Shown here piece after piece: positions 24,573 to 33,654 of a stretch of DNA of 64,000 bases (positions are counted from its first letter, which is position 1; each line of letters starts with the position of its first letter). Source of the stretch: Varibaculum cambriense (GTDB lineage: Bacteria; Actinomycetota; Actinomycetes; Actinomycetales; Actinomycetaceae); the NCBI RefSeq assembly GCF_002848005.1, contig NZ_PKHX01000009.1, positions 52,172-116,171 of the forward strand, read 5' to 3'. The notes beneath the pieces are model-generated. The model saw nothing but the letters and a program-made list of their open reading frames with translations. It was not told the origin of the DNA and did not search any database. The position numbers were made by a program, and so were the translations under genes.

Positions 24573-26109
24573 CCTAGACGGGCTTCAAACCCGCTCCCTC
24601 ACAATCCGAGCAGATAGCAACAAAGAAGAACGCGGGGTAACCGCGCTAGGCGTGCCATATAACGATGAAACCCAAATATGGGAAGGCCTTTATGAGCAGT
24701 TCGCGCCCGGCTCCGTAAACGCAGAAGGCGCAATCCTGCGTTACGCACACTCTGAGCCAATCGGACGGATCACCGCAACCCGCGAAACAGAAAACGGCGT
24801 GGAATTTGACGGGATCATCTCCTCTACCAGCCGGGGCAATGAAGTCTACCAACTCCTAAAAGACGGCGTTCTCACCTCCTGCAGCATCGGGTTTGAAGGT
24901 ATCGAATACGACCAAGACGACCGAGACGACGGAGCGCATATCACCTGGAAGAAAGTCCGCGCCCGCGAATTCTCCATCGTGGAATTCCCCGCCTATGAAG
25001 CCGCGAAGATCGAAAAAGTCCGAGAAAAACAAACCAAACCACAAAAGGAAGAAGATATGGAAAACGAAACCACAACCGAAACCGCTGAGACTTTGGAGCG
25101 GATGGAAGCCCTTGAGCGCTCCCTAGCAGCCCTAGCAGACAAGCCCGCCCCTACCACCCCCGGGATTAACTACCGCTCCTACGGTGAGTTTGTAGCCGGC
25201 TACAAAAAGGGCGAAGACGACGCAAAGCAGCTAGCCCGCGCGGCCGCTACCGGTACTACCGCCGATTATGTGAACCTGCCAGTCTGGCTAGGAGATATTG
25301 AAAAGCGCATGGAGGCTAAGCAGCCAATCAAAAATTTATTTACCACTATCGCGCTACCCTCCACTGGCATGACCATGGAATACGGGCTAAAGGCAGAGCC
25401 TTCCACTATCAAGACCGCAAAGCAGGCAAAAGAAGGCGCAAAACTAGTTACCGGGCTACCCGCTACCTGGACCGTGCAATCCGCTACCGTTTCTACCTAC
25501 GGCGGCGCCGTGGAAAACATCACCCGGCAAACCATCGAGCGCACCACCAGCCCCGTTATTTTGGATGAAATCTTCAAAGACTTGGCCTACCAATACGCCG
25601 CGACCATTGAAGCGGACGTGCGGGAAAAGTTCCAAGCGCTCGCCGCCGATAACACCCCGGTGCTAACCCTTACCAAGGGAACTACCGCTACTGTGGCGGA
25701 CCTGGAAGACCTCCTACTAGACCTAACAGATGCTTATGAGGACATCCCCTACACCATGGACGGGCTCTTAGTGTCTCCGGCCGTGTTTAAGTGGCTAAAG
25801 AACCTGCCACGCGATCCGCGCGCCCTACAGCTCCAAGGCGCCCCGCTAGAACACCAGGGAACTATTACCTTTAATCTGCCTAGCGCTCAGATCGGACAGA
25901 TCACTATTAGCCGCGTTCCCAAGTGGGAAGGCGATCACATGGTGGCCTACTCCAAGGACGCGCTAACCACCGCGGAACTACCCGGCGCACCGCTCCGGCT
26001 AGAGGATGAAAACATCACCACCCTAACTAAAGAGTTTGCCGTCTACGGCTACGCCGCGATCTTTAGCCAACATCCGGATCTTATTAAGCCGGTAAAGATC
26101 GGCGCCTAG
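24565..26109 (+). CDS. Fused prohead protease - major capsid protein (HK97 fold)
   Basis: 514 residues. Residues 1-150 form an HK97 prohead protease (U35 family): GVPYNDETQIWEGLYEQFAPG, RYAHSEPIGR with the catalytic His, and LTSCSIGFEG with the catalytic Ser. A Lys/Glu-rich helical delta/scaffold-like segment (~155-205) follows, then the HK97-type coat domain (~245-514) including VILDEIFKDLAYQYA and the FAVYGYAAIFSQHPD end. Protease and capsid are usually separate genes; here there is one continuous frame. Start ATG 24565 follows AGGAGG with six bases; ATG 24559 abuts the site and is less likely. Confidence 0.92.
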   Translation: MSDLDGLQTRSLTIRADSNKEERGVTALGVPYNDETQIWEGLYEQFAPGSVNAEGAILRYAHSEPIGRITATRETENGVEFDGIISSTSRGNEVYQLLKDGVLTSCSIGFEGIEYDQDDRDDGAHITWKKVRAREFSIVEFPAYEAAKIEKVREKQTKPQKEEDMENETTTETAETLERMEALERSLAALADKPAPTTPGINYRSYGEFVAGYKKGEDDAKQLARAAATGTTADYVNLPVWLGDIEKRMEAKQPIKNLFTTIALPSTGMTMEYGLKAEPSTIKTAKQAKEGAKLVTGLPATWTVQSATVSTYGGAVENITRQTIERTTSPVILDEIFKDLAYQYAATIEADVREKFQALAADNTPVLTLTKGTTATVADLEDLLLDLTDAYEDIPYTMDGLLVSPAVFKWLKNLPRDPRALQLQGAPLEHQGTITFNLPSAQIGQITISRVPKWEGDHMVAYSKDALTTAELPGAPLRLEDENITTLTKEFAVYGYAAIFSQHPDLIKPVKIGA

Positions 26110-26111
26110 AC

Positions 26112-26423
26112 ATGGCCGACGTAAACCAGCTAAGGGCGTTTACCGGCGCGGCGTCCTCTGACAGCGAATATTTATCCGCCTGTCTAGAGGCTGCCACCGA
26201 GCGGGTTAACCGACATATCGGGCGCTGCCAGGTACCCGGACCCGTACTAAACCAGGCCATCCTAGAAGTTGCCGGAAATCTGTGGCAAAGGCGGGTAGGC
26301 AAACAGGATCTAGCGGCTTTCGGAGACGGAACCCTGCTAGCGTCTCCTGCCCGCCCGGCTCTGGATCCGCTTACCCCCGCCCGAGCCCTGCTAGCTCCCT
26401 GGCTAGGAGTTGGTATCGCATGA
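26112..26423 (+). CDS. Head-tail connector (gp6-like)
   Basis: 103 residues. Pattern DVNQLRAFTGAASSDSEYLSACLEAATERVNRHIG is the small all-helical head-tail adaptor found straight after the capsid gene in HK97-like phages. Begins two bases after the capsid stop and overlaps the next gene by ATGA. Confidence 0.7.
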   Translation: MADVNQLRAFTGAASSDSEYLSACLEAATERVNRHIGRCQVPGPVLNQAILEVAGNLWQRRVGKQDLAAFGDGTLLASPARPALDPLTPARALLAPWLGVGIA

Positions 26424-26788
26424 GCCTACTAGCCGAGATCATCGACGCAGAGCAGGAAGCACTAGCCGGGGCGCTCCCAGACTCTTACCTAGTCACGAGC
26501 GAGCCAACCGCGGGCTATGCAGCCCTGGCAGCAGGCAAGAACGCCGCGATCATCACCGAGCCGAACCTAAAACCCGAATCGTTCAATCAGCTTGTCGCTG
26601 ATTTTGAGGTCTGGCTAATCGCCACCTCTCAAGACCAGACCCAAGCCCGCGCCGCCCTCTCTAGCGGCATAGAGGCACTAATAAGGCTCGGGTTTGATTC
26701 TGCGTATGCGCTAGGGGTAACCCCGCCCGGTACCACCCGGTATTTTGCGGCCTACAAAATCAACTATTCAAACAGCTACCAAATATAA
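26420..26788 (+). CDS. Head-tail joining / tail terminator-like protein
   Basis: 122 residues from ATG 26420, which overlaps the preceding stop (ATGA); an upstream in-frame start at 26282 would lie inside the connector gene and is rejected. Mixed alpha/beta (FEVWLIATSQDQTQARAALSSGIEALIRL) as in tail terminator or minor tail proteins at this genome position. Assignment is by position and fold impression only. Confidence 0.5.
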   Translation: MSLLAEIIDAEQEALAGALPDSYLVTSEPTAGYAALAAGKNAAIITEPNLKPESFNQLVADFEVWLIATSQDQTQARAALSSGIEALIRLGFDSAYALGVTPPGTTRYFAAYKINYSNSYQI

Positions 26789-26800
26789 GGAGAAACAATC

Positions 26801-27244
26801 ATGGCAGTAAAAGCAGACAAACTAGGACCTGGAAAACTAACGTTCACCCCGGATCAAGGCGGCGCCGCCCGCGAGTTCGCCGGGCAATGCACCAAACTAA
26901 CCTACAAACCGGAATATAAAACGGAAGACCCGACCCCTATGTTAGACGGCTCTGAGTACCTCGAGCCCGGGGAACTAACCGGCTCTCTAGAGGGTGAGAT
27001 CATGCAAGACTACGGCACAGACAGCTTGCCTAAATGGTGCTTTGACCATATGGGCGAAGAAGTCCAGTTTGTCTTTAAACCGAATAATTCCCGGGCGCTC
27101 ACGATTAAGGGGCGTTGCCAGGTGGCGCCGGTCGAGATCGGCGGGGACGTCAAAAAGTCCAACTCGACTTCCTTTAGCTTCCCGACCGTGGGTAAACCCA
27201 CCCTAGAAGAAGCAGCCGATCCCACCGTTAACCCTGCTGGATAG
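26801..27244 (+). CDS. Major tail tube protein
   Basis: 147 residues. ATG with AAGGAG upstream. Beta-rich sequence with LTYKPEYKTEDPTPMLDGSE, GELTGSLEGEIMQDYG and FVFKPNNSRALTIKGRC, the pattern of small siphovirus tail tube proteins that stack as hexamers around the tape measure. Placed between the joining proteins and tape measure as expected. Confidence 0.75.
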   Translation: MAVKADKLGPGKLTFTPDQGGAAREFAGQCTKLTYKPEYKTEDPTPMLDGSEYLEPGELTGSLEGEIMQDYGTDSLPKWCFDHMGEEVQFVFKPNNSRALTIKGRCQVAPVEIGGDVKKSNSTSFSFPTVGKPTLEEAADPTVNPAG

Positions 27245-27694
27245 ATGGGAAAGAAAGAGCGCGGCGCGGTCGAAATCGCCGGGCTAGACGAGCTTAGATA
27301 TTCTCTACGAAAGATCGGGGATGACCTCGAAGACTTCAAAGCCCTAAACTCCGAGATAGCGCAAAAAGTAGCCGGCCGCGCCCGCTCCAAAGCCCCTACC
27401 CTAGAAGGCACCCTACAAGGCACCATCAGGGGCGGCGGGGCGAAACGCAAAGCCACCGTTAGAGCCGGTAACGCCCGCGTCAAATACGCGTGGGTGATCC
27501 ATTGGGGCCGGAAGATGTGGCCGAGCCTGACGGCCGAGCCGCCATCATCGGGGCGTAAACCCTTTGCCGCCCCCGTAGAAAAAAGGCCGTTCATCATGGA
27601 AGCCGCCCGGGAAATGGATCCGGAAATTCAAGCCATGTACGCAAAGATCATCAAAGAAAAAACCGCGAAACTCAAAGGAGCATCAATATTATGA
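27245..27694 (+). CDS. HK97 gp10-like neck / tail completion protein
   Basis: 149 residues. IAGLDELRYSLRKIGDDLEDF, AGRARSKAPTLEGTL, VKYAWVIHWGRK and RPFIMEAAREMDPE match the HK97 gp10 pattern (helical start, A-P-x-x-T-G-x-L turn, Y-A-x-x-x-x-x-G, R-P-F). Its place after, rather than before, the tail tube gene is unusual for this family. ATG immediately follows the tail tube stop. Confidence 0.72.
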   Translation: MGKKERGAVEIAGLDELRYSLRKIGDDLEDFKALNSEIAQKVAGRARSKAPTLEGTLQGTIRGGGAKRKATVRAGNARVKYAWVIHWGRKMWPSLTAEPPSSGRKPFAAPVEKRPFIMEAAREMDPEIQAMYAKIIKEKTAKLKGASIL

Positions 27695-28017
27695 GCGTCA
27701 AAATCAAAACGTTACAGGTCGTTTACCAGGACGGCAGGCAAGCAACCTACCCGATCATCCCGGCCGCTATCGTAGCCGCGGAAGGCTACGCCGCCTCCCG
27801 GGAAATGAACATGAGTGAAATGGCCGTGGAAGGCACCCTATATGCCGCTTGGACCATGGCGCGCCGCAAAGAACCTAACGTCCCAGAGTTTAACGACTGG
27901 CTGGAATCCCTGCTGGCAGCAGAAGAATCAGAAGACGGCCAAGGCGTGACCTTTCGAGAACACAACCCTAACGGAAGCAATAGCGGCGCTCTGCCTAGCA
28001 ACGGGATCCAGTCCTAA
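27691..28017 (+). CDS. Tail assembly chaperone (G protein)
   Basis: 108 residues; ATG overlaps the preceding stop. Small acidic-ended protein immediately before the tape measure, as for gpG of lambda. The frame ends ...GIQSTAA-type at TAA 28015, and a second open frame continues to 28090 in the +1 phase, giving a probable frameshifted G-T product (see separate entry). It should chaperone the tape measure protein during tail assembly. Confidence 0.75.
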   Translation: MSVKIKTLQVVYQDGRQATYPIIPAAIVAAEGYAASREMNMSEMAVEGTLYAAWTMARRKEPNVPEFNDWLESLLAAEESEDGQGVTFREHNPNGSNSGALPSNGIQS

Positions 28018-28090
28018 AGGGTGGCTCGAAGCACCACCACAAATTCTATATGAAGCCCTAAACCAACTCGCAGAACTACAGGAGGAATAA
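27950..28090 (+). other. Frameshift extension (T) of the tail assembly chaperone
   Basis: The +1 frame relative to the chaperone is open from 27950 to TAA 28088-28090 and encodes KGWLEAPPQILYEALNQLAE just beyond the chaperone stop, typical of the T domain of G/T chaperones, without a start codon or ribosome-binding site of its own. A plausible shift site is TCC-TAA at 28012-28017: slippage of the P-site tRNA from TCC to CCT at the stop would continue with AAA-GGG-TGG. A -2 shift would give the same frame. Confidence 0.65.
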
Positions 28091-28096
28091 GGAATA

Positions 28097-30307
28097 ATGG
28101 CCGGCCCCGCCGTGATGGCAATAAAAATTGTTGGTGACGCTACCGGCGCCCAAAAAGCCCTAAACGGCGCGGGCGGCTTCCTCAATAAATTCACCTCCAA
28201 GTTTGGCAAAGCCGGTCCGCTAGTAGCCGCCGGAATCGCGGCAATCCCCGTGGCAGCAGTAGCCGCCGCTAAAGGACTGTACAACATCGGGGAAGAGTTC
28301 GACTCGATGTATGACACAATCCGGATAGGCACCGGAGCAAGCGGGCAAGCGTTCGAGTCGCTTAAAGGATCCGCGCGTAACGTTGCCTCTACTGTCCCGG
28401 CGGATTTTGACAAGATCGGCAAATCCCTAGCAGACGTAAACACGCGCACCGGTTTAACTGGTAAGACCCTAGAAACTGTTTCCTCCCAGTTCTTAGAGGC
28501 CGGGCGGATCCTCGGAGAAGACGTAGATATCAATAAAGCTACCGGCGCGCTAAACGGCTTTAATATTACCGGCAAGAAAACAGAAGCCGGCATGGACACC
28601 CTCTTTAGAGTCTCCCAGGCTACCGGCATATCAATGAATGACCTTTCCGGGATCCTCGGTAAGAACGCGCCGGCGCTGCAATCCCTAGGGTTTAGCTTTA
28701 ACGAGTCCGCCGCCATGGCCGGCCTGCTAAACAAGAGCGGGCTGGACGCTAACAAGACTTTGGGATCTATGGGCAAAGCCCTCCTAGAGGTATCTAAGAG
28801 CGGGGAAAAACCCGCCGACGCTTTCAAGCGGGTAACCGGAGAAATGGGAACCATGCTAAAGAAAGGAGACGAGGCCGGCGCCCTAAACCTAGCTTCCAAA
28901 CTGTTCGGAACCCGCGGCGCCCCCCAATTTATTGGCGCCTTAAAATCCGGGGCGATCAACATGGACGCCATCGCCAAAGCCGCGGCTGGATCCGGTGACA
29001 CGATTTTAGGAGTAGGCCGGGAAACCGCGGACGCCGCCGAAGCCTGGCAGCTGCTCAAAAACAACGCGAAACTAGCGCTAGAGCCGTTAGCATCCGGGGT
29101 ATTTAACGCAGTAGGTCAAGCGCTAGGGTGGCTAGCCGGGCTAATCAAAAACCTATCCGGTCCCGGCGGGCTCGGAGGCATGGGTAAAGCCTTTAACTCC
29201 CCCGCCTTAAAAGCAGCGGGCAAAATGTTCAAAGACATCGGCAATGAAGTCATAAACCTCTACCAGGCAGCAAAACCATTATTTATAAAGATCGGTCAGG
29301 AACTTATTCCGATTTTCCAAAAGCTAGCGCCGGTAGTAACCGGGGCATTTACCATGATCAGCGGGGTAATAAAAGGCGCCTTCCAGATAATTACCGGCGT
29401 GTTTAATGTGTTTCGCGGTATCTTTACCGGTGACTGGAACACCCTCTGGAACGGACTAAAGGGCATTGTTTCCGGGGTATGGACAGCTATTAGCGGCATA
29501 ATAATAGGATCTTTCCAGCGCGTCCAAGGCTTCATAGCCGGAGCCTTAGCCTTAATCGGTACCCTATGGAATAACGCATGGGCTGGGATCATAGGACTAG
29601 TAACCGCGGTATGGAACGGTATCACCGGCGCGATCTCTGGCGGCTGGAACCGTGTAAAAAGTTTCTTTACCGGCGGAATAAACCTAATAAAGAACCTTTG
29701 GGGCGCTGGCTGGCACTGGGTACACGCTAAAGCGGTCTCCATCTGGCACGGGATCACCGGCGCAATCTCTTCCGGTGTAGGCCGCGCGGTGGGCGTGGTT
29801 AGAGGTCTACCCGGCCGGGCGGTATCCGCGGTAGGGAACCTAGGACACCGGCTAGTAGGAGCAGGAAAAGACCTAATCCGCGGCTTCATAAACGGGGTAG
29901 GCTCCCTAGGCTCTGCAGTCTGGGACGCCGGCAAACGCATAGCCAATAAAGCTATCAATTCCATCAAGCACTTTCTAGGGATCGCCTCACCCTCCAAAGT
30001 CTTTACCGTCATCGGTAAGCAGACCGGGCAAGGCTTCATCAAAGGCCTAGACCAGATGAGCCCGCTAGTTGCTAAAGCCTCTAAAGACCTGGTAGAAATC
30101 CCTACCGCCAAACCTATAAAGCCTATAAAACTCGCTCGCTGGATCCGCCCGAGCAACAGGGATACCACGACACCGCCCGCCCCGATTAATATCACCGTTA
30201 ACGGCGCCCTAGACCCGCTAGCGGTAGCCCGGCAAATAAAGCAACTATTAACCGGCCTTGAGCGCGGCCGCGGCCAAATCACTATCACGCCCGGAGTAAC
30301 AGTATGA
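28097..30307 (+). CDS. Tape measure protein
   Basis: 736 residues, the longest prophage protein. N-terminal GPAVMAIKIVGDATGAQKAL and hydrophobic helices, a TP901-type tape measure domain (SQATGISMNDLSGILGKNAP, GFSFNESAAMAGLLNKSG), a Gly/Trp-rich repeated section in the last third (WNGLKGIVSGVWTAISGIII; IWHGITGAISSG; WNNAWAGIIG) and the ending FLGIASPSKVFTVIGKQTG that is characteristic of siphovirus tape measures. Sets tail length. Overlaps the next gene by four bases. Confidence 0.93.
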   Translation: MAGPAVMAIKIVGDATGAQKALNGAGGFLNKFTSKFGKAGPLVAAGIAAIPVAAVAAAKGLYNIGEEFDSMYDTIRIGTGASGQAFESLKGSARNVASTVPADFDKIGKSLADVNTRTGLTGKTLETVSSQFLEAGRILGEDVDINKATGALNGFNITGKKTEAGMDTLFRVSQATGISMNDLSGILGKNAPALQSLGFSFNESAAMAGLLNKSGLDANKTLGSMGKALLEVSKSGEKPADAFKRVTGEMGTMLKKGDEAGALNLASKLFGTRGAPQFIGALKSGAINMDAIAKAAAGSGDTILGVGRETADAAEAWQLLKNNAKLALEPLASGVFNAVGQALGWLAGLIKNLSGPGGLGGMGKAFNSPALKAAGKMFKDIGNEVINLYQAAKPLFIKIGQELIPIFQKLAPVVTGAFTMISGVIKGAFQIITGVFNVFRGIFTGDWNTLWNGLKGIVSGVWTAISGIIIGSFQRVQGFIAGALALIGTLWNNAWAGIIGLVTAVWNGITGAISGGWNRVKSFFTGGINLIKNLWGAGWHWVHAKAVSIWHGITGAISSGVGRAVGVVRGLPGRAVSAVGNLGHRLVGAGKDLIRGFINGVGSLGSAVWDAGKRIANKAINSIKHFLGIASPSKVFTVIGKQTGQGFIKGLDQMSPLVAKASKDLVEIPTAKPIKPIKLARWIRPSNRDTTTPPAPINITVNGALDPLAVARQIKQLLTGLERGRGQITITPGVTV

Positions 30308-32172
30308 CATGGTTAAGTATTGGTGACTGGGAGATACCCCACAGCGCAAAAGCACTAGGTAAGGAAGGCTGGGGCGTACTAGACGGAGTAGAAATCACTT
30401 TCGGGCGGCAAAATCAGCTAGACAACCCCGAAATAGGCACCATGCGAGCCGTCATCCGCTGCGAAAATATCACCGCCGCTAAGCAGGCTCACAAGATCCG
30501 CCCCGGAAGCCCGGTTGAACTAGATTCCTCCTACCTGCTCTCGCACACCATAGCGAAAACCCAGGCGATCAAGGACGGGTGGATAACCCCCTACATCCAA
30601 GACGGCGCCCCGGCCTGCTATAGCGAATGGGTTGGCAATTATTTTGTCGCTGGCTCCTGCTGGATAGGCACTGGTCCCTGGGACACCGGAAACCCTCAAG
30701 AATGGAGATATCTAGCCGATAAAGTCAACCCCGGATCTTCAATAGCAGTAGAGTTTACTTTAACCGCCCCCCAATATGCGCCCGCCGCCCCTAGCGTGCA
30801 ACTCTCCCACGCGTTCAGCCCTGATTCTTCCTCTGTATGCGTTTTGGATTCTGATCCGGAAATAAAACCAGAACGCCTAGAGGAGAATGTCTGGCAGTTT
30901 AACGGGCAAGCCCCCATGACCGGCGAAGGCTACCCAGTCTTATATCTATATGCCCCGCCTGTCACCTGGATAGACCACCCAGAGAATGAAACCTGGGAGA
31001 CCCTAGAGGCTAACCCGGCCTGGAGGATATGGGGCGCCTGGCAGGTAGGAAAAACCCTAAAACTAGGACCGACCTCCAACGCCTCCCAATCCGTGCATGT
31101 ATTTTCCGGGGTAATAACCGCCCTAGAAATCAAAGGACTACCCGGTAGCAAATCAGAGATCACTATAACCGCCTCCGACCACCTCCACCCGCTAAACGCC
31201 GCCAAAATCGCGGCGCCCCGCCGGCAAGCAGAACCCCTAACCAACCGTATCCAGTGGGTACTAGACCAAACCGCAGATTACCTAATATCCGCGGGCTACA
31301 CCCCGTTAGCCCTGCTCACCCAATCCGACATAAACCCCCTCATGCAGTCGGTAGACGTGGACGCCCGCCCCGCTCTCGACCTTATAAACCAGGCCGCCAC
31401 CAGCGCGGCGCTCACCGCCTGGCCGGTAGTATCAGAGGGCGGAGACTGGGGAATCTTCCTAGAAGACGCAGACATGCGCCCCGCCATCTCCTACATCACC
31501 CTAGACGCCGCCGGCGTAGTATCCACCGAAAAAGTAACCACCAACTGCCTCATAGTAGACGGCTCACAGATCCCCCTAGAAGGCGTCACCATTACCAAAG
31601 ACGGAGAGGTAGCGGCCACCCAATGCGAAATTAGCTACCCAATCGAAAAAACCGACCCAGACAACGGGCAAATATCCTACGACACCGCCAAAACCCTAAC
31701 CGGCGAAATCGGACCAGCCGGCCTGAAAATCGAAACCTGGCTAAAAAATGGATCTGACGCTACCGAGACCGGTCAACGCTGGCTACGCCGGGTAGAGCGC
31801 GGCGACTGGAAAATAACCGGGATCCGCATCGACACCGCCCGCCTATCTGGAGACACCAGCGCCGGGCAACTAATAGACATCCTCTACAGGATCGGACAGC
31901 AGCTAGTCATTTACTCAATGCCGCAATGGATACCCGGCGCCCGCTCCATAGAGCGCTTTTGTATTGAGGGCGGGAGCCTGACCGCGCACAAATCCGGGTG
32001 GATCATCGACCTAAACCTAACCAGACCCGGCGGGGCGGGCTATGCCCTCAAATGGGAAGAAATACCCGCCCCCGCCATCTGGGACAAAACCCCTCTGCCA
32101 TGGGCGCGGTTCGCCGCGCTCACCACCAAAGCGAAAATAAAGGAAGGATACAAAGATGCCCGCAACAACTAA
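30304..32172 (+). CDS. Phage minor tail / baseplate hub-type protein
   Basis: 622 residues. Follows the tape measure with an ATGA-type overlap, where the distal tail and hub proteins of siphoviruses lie. Trp-rich beta sequence with an internal carbohydrate-binding-like stretch (PAWRIWGAWQVGKTLKLGPT) and a C-terminal part resembling tail hub proteins (NGSDATETGQRWLRRVERG, QLIDILYRIGQQLVIYS). It seems to combine the distal tail and hub roles that two genes have in larger phages. Exact assignment is uncertain. Confidence 0.65.
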   Translation: MTWLSIGDWEIPHSAKALGKEGWGVLDGVEITFGRQNQLDNPEIGTMRAVIRCENITAAKQAHKIRPGSPVELDSSYLLSHTIAKTQAIKDGWITPYIQDGAPACYSEWVGNYFVAGSCWIGTGPWDTGNPQEWRYLADKVNPGSSIAVEFTLTAPQYAPAAPSVQLSHAFSPDSSSVCVLDSDPEIKPERLEENVWQFNGQAPMTGEGYPVLYLYAPPVTWIDHPENETWETLEANPAWRIWGAWQVGKTLKLGPTSNASQSVHVFSGVITALEIKGLPGSKSEITITASDHLHPLNAAKIAAPRRQAEPLTNRIQWVLDQTADYLISAGYTPLALLTQSDINPLMQSVDVDARPALDLINQAATSAALTAWPVVSEGGDWGIFLEDADMRPAISYITLDAAGVVSTEKVTTNCLIVDGSQIPLEGVTITKDGEVAATQCEISYPIEKTDPDNGQISYDTAKTLTGEIGPAGLKIETWLKNGSDATETGQRWLRRVERGDWKITGIRIDTARLSGDTSAGQLIDILYRIGQQLVIYSMPQWIPGARSIERFCIEGGSLTAHKSGWIIDLNLTRPGGAGYALKWEEIPAPAIWDKTPLPWARFAALTTKAKIKEGYKDARNN

Positions 32173-32602
32173 AAACTTCTCTATCCCCTACCCTACCGGC
32201 GGCGACCCCGTAAGAGACGCCCCCCAAACATTCCAGGACGCAGTAAATATCATCGATGACTGGCTGCACGACCCGTTCATTATCGTGGACGGGCAACGCT
32301 ACCCGCTATCGGGCATGATAAATATCGGGAACATAAACTACAGTTCAGCAGGCTCCGGTGTTTATTATGCATCGCTCAAAATCGCGGAGCCATACACGCC
32401 ACCCCCTGGATGGAGGTTTGAATTTTTCTGCGGACAGTCCACAGCCTACACAATAGTGACCACAGCTCAGCCCGCCAGCGTATCAGAATACACCGTACGA
32501 GTAATACAGATAGCCTCAAACGCTAACAATGCCTTGAAAAAAATCGGGTGGCGACTAGTGCCAGAATCCACCGATCCCAACCGGCTACAAGGAGCACACT
32601 AA
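32156..32602 (+). CDS. Hypothetical tail-tip protein, 148 aa
   Basis: Starts inside the end of the hub-type gene (17-base overlap) with AAGGA upstream. NFSIPYPTGGDPVRDAPQTF is a common opening of small tail-fibre or host-contact proteins in actinophages; the rest is beta-rich. The only candidate receptor-contact protein besides the hub protein. Confidence 0.55.
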   Translation: MPATTKNFSIPYPTGGDPVRDAPQTFQDAVNIIDDWLHDPFIIVDGQRYPLSGMINIGNINYSSAGSGVYYASLKIAEPYTPPPGWRFEFFCGQSTAYTIVTTAQPASVSEYTVRVIQIASNANNALKKIGWRLVPESTDPNRLQGAH

Positions 32603-33411
32603 TGAATTTTGAAACCTTGCAGGCAGATATAAACCTGCTAATGAACAAGCATTACACCAAAGGGCGCGGCGGCCACAAAATCGACAAGATCCTAATCCAC
32701 CACAATTCCGGGCGCCTCACCACTAGAGGCTGCTGGGATACCTGGCAAACCAGACAAGCCAGCGCACATTACCAGGTAGAAGAATCCGGACGGATCGGGC
32801 AGCTTGTCTGGGATCGGGACACGGCCTGGCATGCTAGCAATTGGAGAGCTAATCAGACCTCAATCGGGATCGAGCACGCTAATAACGATACCAAGGCCTG
32901 GACTATCAGCCCCGCTACCCTAGAGGCAGGGGCACATCTGGTGGCCGCGCTCTGTAAAAACTACGGGCTAGGACGCCCGGAATGGCTAAAAAACGTCTTT
33001 CCACATCAATATTTTGCTAACACCGATTGCCCCGGACAGATAGCACACTCTCAGCGCGCCGCCTACATGGCCAGGGCGCAAGCATGGTACGACGCAATGA
33101 CCGGCCATAAACCCGGCCCCGCTCCTGCTCCCGCCGTGGATCTTGAAGCGCTGGCTAGCGCGGTAATCGCCGGGAAGTACGGCAACGGCGAAGCCCGGCG
33201 GCGCGCTCTAGGCGCTAATTATGCAGCGGTGCAAGCCATTGTAAACAAGCGGCTAACCGGGAAATCTAAGCCCGCCCCGCGGGTAGACCTTGAAGCGCTC
33301 GCTAGCGCGGTAATCGCCGGGAAATACGGCAACGGGCAAGAACGGCGCCGCCGGCTAGGTAGCAATTATGCGGCGGTGCAGGCGATAGTAAATAAGCGGC
33401 TGCTGGGGTGA
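32602..33411 (+). CDS. Endolysin: N-acetylmuramoyl-L-alanine amidase with two Cpl-7 repeats
   Basis: 269 residues from ATG 32602 (AAGGAG seven to nine bases upstream; overlaps the preceding stop by one base). Residues ~25-170 are an Amidase_2 domain with zinc ligands in ILIHHNSG (His) and YFANTDCPGQI (Cys/Asp region) and the SIGIEHAN strand. A Pro/Ala linker precedes two nearly identical ~40-residue Cpl-7 (CW_7) cell-wall-binding repeats beginning DLEALASAVIAGKYGNG (~200 and ~232). It cuts the amide bond between MurNAc and the stem peptide at the end of the lytic cycle. Confidence 0.94.
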   Translation: MNFETLQADINLLMNKHYTKGRGGHKIDKILIHHNSGRLTTRGCWDTWQTRQASAHYQVEESGRIGQLVWDRDTAWHASNWRANQTSIGIEHANNDTKAWTISPATLEAGAHLVAALCKNYGLGRPEWLKNVFPHQYFANTDCPGQIAHSQRAAYMARAQAWYDAMTGHKPGPAPAPAVDLEALASAVIAGKYGNGEARRRALGANYAAVQAIVNKRLTGKSKPAPRVDLEALASAVIAGKYGNGQERRRRLGSNYAAVQAIVNKRLLG

Positions 33412-33414
33412 GTC

Positions 33415-33654
33415 ATGGGTAAACATTCTAAAGAGCGTATAAGCTGGCTCACTCCACAAGTTAGAGGCTGGCTATATGGGATCATAACCGCGCTAGTACC
33501 GCTGCTAATCATTTACGGCGTGTTAGATGAGCAGGCCGCGCCGCTCTGGCTAGCGCTCGCTGCCTCGATCCTCGGCACCTCAACCGCCCTAGCGCATACA
33601 CCGATTAGACCAGAAAGATTAGATCTTGATTTACCCACTCACAGCAGCCGCTAA
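33415..33654 (+). CDS. Holin-like membrane protein
   Basis: 79 residues, three bases after the endolysin. Two hydrophobic segments (LYGIITALVPLLIIYGVL, ~20-38; LWLALAASILGTSTALA, ~46-62) with a charged C-terminus, the topology of small r1t-type holins. Position in the lysis cassette supports a holin that releases or triggers the endolysin. Confidence 0.72.
   Translation: MGKHSKERISWLTPQVRGWLYGIITALVPLLIIYGVLDEQAAPLWLALAASILGTSTALAHTPIRPERLDLDLPTHSSR

Noticed and set aside
26282..26419. N-terminal extension of the joining protein
   Set aside because: It would lie wholly inside the connector gene; ATG 26420 with ATGA overlap is the normal phage arrangement.
27928..29064. 378-codon minus-strand frame
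   Set aside because: Antisense to the tail chaperone and tape measure genes, with Pro/Ser/Ala-rich composition typical of shadow frames.
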